DNA of 64,000 nucleotides, taken from Methylobacterium mesophilicum SR1.6/6 (lineage in GTDB: Bacteria; Pseudomonadota; Alphaproteobacteria; Rhizobiales; Beijerinckiaceae). The position numbers were made by a program, and so were the translations under genes. Shown here one piece after another: positions 58,874-64,000 of this stretch. The stretch is from assembly GCF_000364445.2 (NCBI RefSeq), contig NZ_CP043538.1, positions 2,239,612 to 2,303,611 on the forward strand, given 5' to 3'. The notes beneath the pieces are model-generated. The model made no database searches and was not told the DNA's origin. It was given only the letters and a program-made list of their open reading frames with translations. Positions within the stretch are counted from its first letter, which is position 1; every line of letters begins with the position of its first letter.

Positions 58874-59122
58874 ATGGCGCACATGCAGTATCATGCTGTA
58901 CAACCGTTCGTCCGCGGAAACCGAGGCGCACTTACCGCATCGCCCATCCGGCAATGCCCAAGCGCTGATGCCGCGAAGCGCCTAGCAGAACGCCTCGTTA
59001 CAGAACATAAGGCCGATGGCGCTCTAGCATATTCTTGCCCAGGCCCGAGCAGCGCTGATGAATTTTCAGCACCGACGTTTTTAGCGCGGATCGGCGATGT
59101 GCCGGAGACTGACGATTATTAG
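58874..59122 (+). CDS. Prophage hypothetical protein (82 aa)
   Basis: MAHMQYHAVQPFVRGNRGAL is followed by SADAAKRLAERLVTEHKADG and a mixed alpha/beta end (FLARIGDVPETDDY). Such single-domain proteins are frequent near phage immunity regions. It converges with the repressor gene, overlapping by four bases. GTG 58871 or ATG 58874 may start it. The family is unnamed. Confidence 0.6.
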   Translation: MAHMQYHAVQPFVRGNRGALTASPIRQCPSADAAKRLAERLVTEHKADGALAYSCPGPSSADEFSAPTFLARIGDVPETDDY

Positions 59123-59727
59123 CGCGGCTTGATCCAGGCCACCTTTGCGGACCATTCGATGGCGTCGATTTCGATCGGCGGTAATCCGCCGGTCGAGACG
59201 AGGAGGTATGGCCCTCCATCGCGGCCGCGAAACACCTTTTTCACGTAGACCTCGTCTTCGGAGATCCACACGACGCAGAGCTGACCGATCCACTCGTCGG
59301 GAAGGCCACGCACGCGATCGTCGTAGTAGATGAGCCAATCGTCCTCGGCGAGGCCGGGCATGGAATCGCCCCGCACTCGAGCGGCAACCGTATCGGGGGA
59401 TGAACCAGGCGGGCGCGGGGCCCGATCATAGCCGCCTTGCGGTTCTCCGTTGAATACGATGCGAGCGCCGGCCCCGACATCGCCGACGATCGGCACGGTG
59501 TCATCCTTCGGTGCGTCCAGCCGAGGGCCGCCCTCCAAGATCCATTCCCACCTGGTCTTGTAGGCCGCGGCATAGCGCTTTGCCGTCTCCCGGCTCGGAT
59601 TCCGGTCTCCGTTTTCGTGGCCGAGGTAGGTAGATGCCGCCCATCCGAACGCGCGCGCTGCATCGGTGGCTGTGTCGAACCCAGCCTTCTTTCGGAGGTA
59701 CTGCAGGCGCTCAGCGATCGAATCCAT
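59119..59727 (-). CDS. CI-like phage repressor with S24 peptidase domain
   Basis: This prophage immunity repressor of 202 residues has an N-terminal XRE HTH (about 4-60: LQYLRKKAGFDTATDAARAF, GWAASTYLGHENG). The C-terminal LexA/CI-type S24 domain (about 95-202) has VRGDSMPG, the catalytic Ser, and EVYVKKVFRG, the catalytic Lys. It should bind the dyads TACGCA-N3-TGCGTA on either side and be inactivated by RecA-stimulated self-cleavage during the SOS response. It is divergent from the Cro-like gene. Confidence 0.92.
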   Translation of the reverse strand: MDSIAERLQYLRKKAGFDTATDAARAFGWAASTYLGHENGDRNPSRETAKRYAAAYKTRWEWILEGGPRLDAPKDDTVPIVGDVGAGARIVFNGEPQGGYDRAPRPPGSSPDTVAARVRGDSMPGLAEDDWLIYYDDRVRGLPDEWIGQLCVVWISEDEVYVKKVFRGRDGGPYLLVSTGGLPPIEIDAIEWSAKVAWIKPR

Positions 59728-59750
59728 GATCGGCGCTTCGCACAAGGGGT

Positions 59751-59793
59751 TACGCATTGTGCGTTGACAGGCGCTACGCATCAGGCGTAGCTT
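59751..59793 (+). promoter_or_regulatory. Rightward early promoter with two repressor operators
   Basis: TTGACA at 59764-59769, an 18-bp spacer and TAGCTT at 59788-59793 drive the Cro-like gene at 59804. Operator C at 59751-59765 (TACGCA-ttg-TGCGTT) covers the -35 edge and operator D at 59775-59789 (TACGCA-tca-GGCGTA) fills the spacer. The centres are 24 bp apart, exactly as in the leftward pair. Confidence 0.8.
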
Positions 59794-59803
59794 GCTCGTC
59801 GCC

Positions 59804-60064
59804 ATGGAATCCGTCGCCGAAATCATCGCTGCACTCGGGGGCCCCACGGCCTTCGGTGTGATCTGCGGGTTCACCAAGAACCCTGCTGCGCGCGGCAGTG
59901 ACATGCGCCAGCGCGAGTCCATTCCGGTCATCTATTGGCCGAGGATCGTCGAGGCCGCGCAGGCTAGAGGCCTGGCGATCGACAACGACGTGCTGGTGCA
60001 GGCTCACTTGATGCGCGAGCGGCCTGACCGCTCAGTCGCCTCGATCGAAGAAGCGGCCGCCTGA
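59804..60064 (+). CDS. Cro-like phage regulator (86 aa)
   Basis: The predicted Cro counterpart of the CI-like repressor. MESVAEIIAALGGPTAFGVI, then ESIPVIYWPRIVEAAQARGL, matches the compact Cro/YdaS-type HTH in which the second part contains the typical VIYWPRIVEAA pattern. ATG 59804 starts 35 bp downstream of the -35. It runs opposite to the repressor and begins the rightward transcript. Confidence 0.82.
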   Translation: MESVAEIIAALGGPTAFGVICGFTKNPAARGSDMRQRESIPVIYWPRIVEAAQARGLAIDNDVLVQAHLMRERPDRSVASIEEAAA

Positions 60065-60065
60065 C

Positions 60066-60200
60066 ATGTTCACGCGCGGCCTCCTCGTTGGCTTGACCCT
60101 CTCGGTGCCCCTCTGGGCCGCGATCATCCTCGGCCTTGGCCTCCTGCGTGGCGCCGCCCATCGCGGCGAGCTGCCCGCTATGCCTTGGTCCTCGCGATGA
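60066..60200 (+). CDS. Small membrane protein (44 aa)
   Basis: MFTRGLLVGLTLSVPLWAAI continues ILGLGLLRGAAHRGELPAMP, with one membrane helix and a short tail. It begins one base after the Cro-like stop and its stop overlaps the next ATG (ATGA), so it belongs to the rightward transcript. Function is unknown. Confidence 0.55.
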   Translation: MFTRGLLVGLTLSVPLWAAIILGLGLLRGAAHRGELPAMPWSSR

Positions 60201-60364
60201 GTGCCGGGCCGCAAGCCGCGGTCGTCTGCGGTCTGTGTGACTGGCGCCTGTCGCTCGCACTGCTCGGCTGTATCCTGGCGCTGTCCGTATTCGGCGCCGG
60301 CGTTGTTGTCGGTCAGATGATCGAGCGCGACGTGCCGCCATGCGTCGTCGCGGTGTGGCCGTGA
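60197..60364 (+). CDS. Small membrane protein with three cysteines (55 aa)
   Basis: MSAGPQAAVVCGLCDWRLSL has a CxxC, then LALLGCILALSVFGAGVVVG forms a membrane helix, and QMIERDVPPCVVAVWP ends it. It overlaps the previous gene by four bases. It could be a phage inner-membrane protein, but it is not a recognised holin. Confidence 0.55.
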   Translation: MSAGPQAAVVCGLCDWRLSLALLGCILALSVFGAGVVVGQMIERDVPPCVVAVWP

Positions 60365-60423
60365 GCGTCGCCGCTTTCCATTCAGCTCGCCCTGGCACCG
60401 GCAGACCCGCCGGGGCTCGAGCG

Positions 60424-60457
60424 CCCCGCGGTGTCATCGCAATGACCCACCGCGGGG
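60424..60457 (+). terminator. Strong hairpin, possible terminator
   Basis: CCCCGCGGTG (60424-60433) and CACCGCGGGG (60448-60457) form a perfect ten-base stem with a 14-base loop, followed by TCGCCTTT. The stem is very stable; the T-run is short. It would separate the cro-proximal genes from the next block, or act as a site for antitermination. Confidence 0.55.
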
Positions 60458-60605
60458 TCGCCTTTCGCACGCACACGTCGCTCTTCCGCCAAGTCGAAGA
60501 CGTGCGCGCGCCTGTAAATGCGGATGATTGTTCTGCGTACCGCATCCCCCTGCATCTGCTGATCCTCTCGGTTGGATGCTGCTCGCCTCGTTGTGAGGCC
60601 TGCTG

Positions 60606-61031
60606 ATGTCGGTTGCTACCTCCATGTCCACAGGTCTCTCCGTCGGACCCCCGATGCACACAGCATCGGGGAACGACATGCGGAAGTCTGGGTCCGACGA
60701 TACCCAAGGATGGGTGATTAAGCCCCAAAGGTGGGTGGCGCAGTGGCGGCAGATTCACCCGGTTAAAACTGCGCAATGCGTCGCTGAATCGATCAACGCC
60801 CCTGCGCGCACGGTCGAGAAGTGGTTCAGCGGCGAGGCCAAGCCCTCGGTCGACTACGTCGGCCCGATCCTGAACCGCTACGGGCTCGGCTTCATCGTCG
60901 GCGCGATGGCGGCGCCGCTGCCCTGGCTCGACAACCTCGCGCGGGAAGAGCGGAAGCTGAAGCTGCTGGCCGAGCGGCAGGCGATCGACGCCATGCTGGC
61001 TGAGGACTGGCAGCGGAGGACCGGCGCATGA
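60606..61031 (+). CDS. Phage HTH-type protein (141 aa)
   Basis: The central part (about 40-90) is helix-turn-helix-like: WVAQWRQIHPVKTAQCVAES, INAPARTVEKWFSGEAKPSV. The C-terminus is a charged helix (LDNLAREERKLKLLAERQAI). It may be a regulator or replication-linked factor of the rightward operon. It overlaps the next gene by four bases. ATG 60606 is the likely start. Confidence 0.75.
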   Translation: MSVATSMSTGLSVGPPMHTASGNDMRKSGSDDTQGWVIKPQRWVAQWRQIHPVKTAQCVAESINAPARTVEKWFSGEAKPSVDYVGPILNRYGLGFIVGAMAAPLPWLDNLAREERKLKLLAERQAIDAMLAEDWQRRTGA

Positions 61032-61261
61032 GGCCGCTCCGTTTCCATTGCCTGCGCATGCTGGAATGGCTCGCTCAGCTCGACGAGGCGATGGCCAACG
61101 CACGGATCCGGTCGCTGATCGCCTACCGGGATCGCCGCGCGGCCGCCGCCCAGCGTTATGGCGCCGCCGCTGATGAGATCTGCCCGCCGGCCGAGTGGGA
61201 CCCGCGCCGCTGGGATCGCGGCCAGGATCCGCGCAGCGACACGCTGGAGCGCCGGCCGTGA
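61028..61261 (+). CDS. Prophage hypothetical protein (77 aa)
   Basis: This basic helical protein reads MRPLRFHCLRMLEWLAQLDE and RIRSLIAYRDRRAAAAQRYG, with an Arg/Asp-rich tail. It is translationally coupled to the HTH gene before it. No family was recognised. Confidence 0.62.
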   Translation: MRPLRFHCLRMLEWLAQLDEAMANARIRSLIAYRDRRAAAAQRYGAAADEICPPAEWDPRRWDRGQDPRSDTLERRP

Positions 61262-61308
61262 CGCGCCCCACCACCCCTTCCCCACCGCTCTGTTCCCAGG
61301 AGAGCACC

Positions 61309-61773
61309 ATGTCCGAAGAGATCTACGACCTCACGCCCGGCATCGACACGGCGGTCGACTACACCGTCAACATCGTCGCGAACTACCTGCGGGTGAATCA
61401 TGTGCCGGCGGCCGACGTGCCGGGCCTGATCCGCGCGGTGCACGCCGCGATTTCCGGCCTCACCCGGGCCGCGGAGCCGCGCGCGGCCGGTGCTGATGCG
61501 CTCGACAAGCCGACCACGGCGCAGATCCGCAAGTCCGTGAGCCCGGACGCGATCGTCAGTTTCATCGACGGCCGACCCTACAAGTCGATGAAGCGACACC
61601 TCACGGCGAATGGCCTCGACCCGAAGGCCTACCGCGAGCGCTACGGCCTGCCCTCCGACTATCCGATGGTGGCCGCGAGCTACGCCGAGAAGCGCTCTGC
61701 CCTCGCCAAGGCCATCGGCCTCGGACAGCACGGCGGTCAGGCGCAGCGCAAGCCGCTTCACGCCGTCGCCTGA
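61309..61773 (+). CDS. Degenerate MucR/Ros-family regulator
   Basis: This 154-residue protein of the MucR family has its C-terminal half as VSPDAIVSFIDGRPYKSMKR, HLTANGLDPKAYRERYGLPS, DYPMVAASYAEKRSALAKAI. The order and the YGLPSDYPMV block are diagnostic. The zinc-site residues are changed: the conserved ICLEDG/CLEC region reads VSFIDG and the second His is replaced by Asn, so zinc binding in the usual way is doubtful. AGGAG lies eight bases before ATG 61309. Confidence 0.85.
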   Translation: MSEEIYDLTPGIDTAVDYTVNIVANYLRVNHVPAADVPGLIRAVHAAISGLTRAAEPRAAGADALDKPTTAQIRKSVSPDAIVSFIDGRPYKSMKRHLTANGLDPKAYRERYGLPSDYPMVAASYAEKRSALAKAIGLGQHGGQAQRKPLHAVA

Positions 61774-61852
61774 TCCCACCCCGACCTGATCCCACCCCGC
61801 ACCTGCGGGTTGGGCGCCGGCCCGGGGCGCGTCCGGGCGAGTGGAGTGCGTA

Positions 61853-62323
61853 ATGGCTGCAGCTCAGCACGGAAACGGGTTCGATCCGAAACGGACCAAG
61901 GAATGCGTCGACCGCATCGAGGCGCTCGCTGCGAAGAAGACCGCCCTGCACATGACGTACATGGCCGAATGCGCGGTCATCAACGAGGACATCGGTGACG
62001 TCTACGAGGAGGCCAAGACCGCTTGGCACATCCCGAAGAAGGCGCTGAGGACGGTCATCAAGGCGCGCGCCACCGAGCGGAAGCTCGAAGACATGCGCAA
62101 CGATCTGGACCTTGTCGATCGCGAGAGCTTCGACCAGATCCGGCATGCGCTGGGTGGTCTGGCCGACACACCGCTCGGCGATGCCGCCCTGTCCGGCTCG
62201 GATGAATCGAAGGACGGCAAGGCCGGCCGGCAATCGCGCAAGGACCGCAACGCCGCCCTGGATGCGGTCTCAACCGGGAACGGGGCTGAGAAGCTCGCGA
62301 CCGGCATCAGCAAGCTGAACTGA
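61853..62323 (+). CDS. GapR-like (DUF2312-type) protein
   Basis: The N-terminal 85 residues resemble GapR, a nucleoid protein that binds overtwisted DNA. CVDRIEALAAKKTALHMTYM, INEDIGDVYEEAKTAWHIPK and KALRTVIKARATERK are the typical coiled-coil plus basic-helix pattern. A longer, disordered C-terminus (KDGKAGRQSRKDRNA) follows. Phage copies of GapR are known in alphaproteobacteria. Start ATG 61853 with GGAG upstream. Confidence 0.72.
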   Translation: MAAAQHGNGFDPKRTKECVDRIEALAAKKTALHMTYMAECAVINEDIGDVYEEAKTAWHIPKKALRTVIKARATERKLEDMRNDLDLVDRESFDQIRHALGGLADTPLGDAALSGSDESKDGKAGRQSRKDRNAALDAVSTGNGAEKLATGISKLN

Positions 62324-62333
62324 GCCGGCGGCC

Positions 62334-63422
62334 GTGACCTACTCCGGCATCATCATGTCGCTCGACCTCGCTGGCAACGCCGGAGTGGGCGAGGGCCGCC
62401 CAGGTGGTGTCCCCCGGCTCTACGACGCCGAGCTGCGTCGCGAAGGTGACGACTGGGAGGACACCTGGGGCCGCGCGGTCAGCTGGATCGCGGATCGGCT
62501 CGCCATGTACGCGGGCGACAGCGACGACGAGGAGAATCGCTTCGATCCGGGCGTGGTCGAGAAGCTGAACCCGCTCTTCGGGGTGTCGCTCAACCCGACC
62601 TCGCTGGAGACGGAGGCGCGGGAGGCGCGCCGGTCCGAGGCGAAGCTGCAGGAGTACAAGCGCACCCGGCTCAACATCTGGAGCAGGGCCGCCGGCAACC
62701 TGTTCTCGACCGAACGCTGGGACGCCTGCGGGGACCCGAAGCTGACGCTCGACGCGCTGAAGGGCTACCCGATGTTCGTGGGGGTCGACCTCGCGAGCGC
62801 CTCGGATCTGAACGCAGCCGCCTTCATCATCGTGGTGGGCGACGTGATGTACGCGGTGTTCCGCTACTGGCTGCCGGAACGCTCGCCGCGGTTCCAAGAC
62901 GACCGGTACGCGGACCAGTTCATCGCCTGGGAGCGGGCGAAGCACCTGACGACGACGCGCGGCAGCCACGTCCACCACCCGACGATCCTCGCCGACATCC
63001 TCGGTATGGTCGAGGGGCACAACGTGGCCGCCTTCGCCTGCGACCGGTTCCAGGCCGACTACATCATGGGTGCGGTCGAGGAGCGCGGGCACACGGCCTA
63101 TTCGGTGGCCAAGACCGCGGCGCACGTGACGCGGGCGACGGATGACCTCGTTGCCCGCCATCAGGATCCGGCACGGCTGCAGCACGACGCCAACCCGATC
63201 ACCTCGTGGATGGCTGGCAACGTGGTCGGCCGATACGACGAGAACGACAACGTCCTGCCGAAGAAGGCCCAGAAGGGCTCGAAGGCCTCCATCGACGGCA
63301 TGGACGCGCTGATCAATGCCAACGCCGCGCAGCTCGCGCACGAGTCGGGCGTGATCGGCGGCGGCATCAAGGTCGAGAAGCCGAATCCCTACCTCGCGCG
63401 CGGCCTCGCCGGCGCGAACTGA
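62334..63422 (+). CDS. Terminase large subunit lacking the ATPase half
   Basis: The C-terminal nuclease part of a Terminase_1-type TerL is clear: KLNPLFGVSLNPTSLETEAR, AGNLFSTERWDACGDPKLTL, YPMFVGVDLASASDLNAAAF (first catalytic Asp) and VAAFACDRFQADYIMGAVEE (a later Asp). The usual N-terminal ATPase with Walker motifs, about 200 residues, is absent. In its place stand about 70 residues (GGVPRLYDAELRREGDDWED) without a P-loop. The whole protein is 362 residues against about 550 expected. It is probably a deletion product. Confidence 0.8.
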   Translation: MTYSGIIMSLDLAGNAGVGEGRPGGVPRLYDAELRREGDDWEDTWGRAVSWIADRLAMYAGDSDDEENRFDPGVVEKLNPLFGVSLNPTSLETEAREARRSEAKLQEYKRTRLNIWSRAAGNLFSTERWDACGDPKLTLDALKGYPMFVGVDLASASDLNAAAFIIVVGDVMYAVFRYWLPERSPRFQDDRYADQFIAWERAKHLTTTRGSHVHHPTILADILGMVEGHNVAAFACDRFQADYIMGAVEERGHTAYSVAKTAAHVTRATDDLVARHQDPARLQHDANPITSWMAGNVVGRYDENDNVLPKKAQKGSKASIDGMDALINANAAQLAHESGVIGGGIKVEKPNPYLARGLAGAN

Positions 63423-63458
63423 CCGTTGCCTCGCCACCCTCTGAACGATTGGTCGCCG

Positions 63459-64000
63459 ATGGCCGAGACCGAAGCCGAGATGTGGCAGCGATCGGGCATG
63501 ACTGCCCAGGACCTGGCCACCGTTTCCGGGCCCGTGCGCGCGGATAGCGCCGAGGGCTGGGACGAGATCGGCTGGTCCGATGTCAGCGACCTGTTGGGCC
63601 TCGGCACGCGCGGCGGCCGCTATTTCTACGGCCGGGACGCGGTCGGCATCGCGTTGGCGATCCAGTGCGCGGACGTGAAGGCCCGCGACCTGTCCAAGGC
63701 CGAGATGCTGCTGTGGCGCCGGGCCGGCCGCGGCTGGACGATGGTCGACGCGGATCAGCACTGGTTCGCGATGCTGCTCATGACCCGGCCGAACGAGTGG
63801 CACACGTGGTCCGAGTTCTGGCGGATGATGGGGCTCCACCTGGAGCTCGCGCAGAACGCCTACGCCTACAAGGACATCGCCACCGACGGCACGGTCCGGC
63901 AGCTCATCCCGATCCAGCCGGCGCGGTGCCGGGCTCGGATCTCGACCGGCGGGAAGCTCTTCTACGAGATCTCCGCCGGCACGATGTTCGAGGAGGCGCA
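63459..64000 (+). CDS. HK97-family phage portal protein (partial, runs off the end)
   Basis: The frame is open from ATG 63459 (or TTG 63426) to the window edge, about 180 codons. Family features are VGIALAIQCADVKARDLSKA (helical wing), WFAMLLMTRPNEWHTWSEFW and LELAQNAYAYKDIATDGTVR, followed by LIPIQPARCRARI. The portal forms the dodecameric ring through which DNA enters the capsid and docks the terminase encoded just upstream. The C-terminus lies outside. Confidence 0.85.
   Translation, partial: MAETEAEMWQRSGMTAQDLATVSGPVRADSAEGWDEIGWSDVSDLLGLGTRGGRYFYGRDAVGIALAIQCADVKARDLSKAEMLLWRRAGRGWTMVDADQHWFAMLLMTRPNEWHTWSEFWRMMGLHLELAQNAYAYKDIATDGTVRQLIPIQPARCRARISTGGKLFYEISAGTMFEEA

Larger units (their letters stand above)
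50227..64000. mobile_element. Prophage inserted at tRNA-Gln (right end outside window)
   Basis: The region from the tRNA-Gln 3' end to the window end holds, in order, integrase, excisionase, a leftward early operon with a YqaJ/lambda-type exonuclease, a CI/Cro-type immunity region, rightward small genes, a terminase fragment and an HK97-type portal. This is the layout of a temperate tailed phage. Head, tail and lysis genes would lie beyond 64 kb. The shortened terminase suggests a defective phage. Confidence 0.9.

Overview
The window is chromosomal DNA of a high-GC alphaproteobacterium, most likely Methylobacterium in the broad sense (Methylobacteriaceae). This rests on the gene repertoire (ccmAB, PodJL-type Sel1 protein, TadE/TadG, MucR, CtrA-type TTAA-N7-TTAAC sites, many short PAS, PilZ and XRE-like proteins) and on strong GC bias at third codon positions. 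The species assignment is inference.

Left half (1-46 kb), housekeeping and signalling. An AT-rich left edge is followed by ccmB/ccmA (haem export for cytochrome c maturation), a TrmJ-type RNA methyltransferase and NADP-isocitrate dehydrogenase with a clear terminator. Next comes a LuxI/LuxR quorum-sensing cassette. luxI has a candidate lux box, a leader hairpin that covers its ribosome-binding site, and a 59-residue gene 2 bp downstream. Then come a DUF3429 membrane protein, a PodJL-like polarity protein, an acyl-CoA dehydrogenase, O-acetylhomoserine sulfhydrylase, a HerA-type ATPase followed by a GGDEF-EAL protein, a tandem PilZ protein, an SDR enzyme, a GlxA-type regulator, an IorAB-type molybdenum hydroxylase, a TDT/SLAC1-type transporter, a frameshifted aldo/keto reductase, an alpha/beta hydrolase and an EamA transporter. 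From 30 to 39 kb lies a signalling-rich stretch: three short PAS proteins, TadE/TadG, two truncated XRE-like proteins, a YadA-type trimeric adhesin and an XRE regulator. It is followed by an MHYT-PAS-GGDEF-EAL protein, another PilZ protein and an AlgX/AlgJ-type SGNH protein. Cyclic-di-GMP proteins are therefore abundant.

46.7-50 kb, decayed accessory DNA. This holds an IS5-type transposase tail, a stop-interrupted tyrosine-recombinase fragment, small phage-like genes and a small secreted protein with an exosortase-like C-terminus. The stretch ends at tRNA-Ser(UGA). A 12-bp copy of the tRNA 3' end at 47401 suggests an old island.

50.2-64 kb (window end), prophage. It begins at tRNA-Gln(CUG) with integrase and excisionase. 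A long leftward early operon follows (zinc-ribbon proteins, a YqaJ/lambda-type exonuclease and its partner, HTH proteins, small membrane proteins). A lambda-like immunity region (CI-like S24 repressor, divergent Cro-like gene) has two operator pairs of identical architecture. Rightward genes include a degenerate MucR, a GapR-like protein, a terminase large subunit that appears to lack its ATPase half, and an HK97-type portal running off the end. Two AT-richer blocks inside the leftward operon carry PilZ-like genes in the opposite orientation and look like phage morons. No CRISPR array or rRNA was seen.
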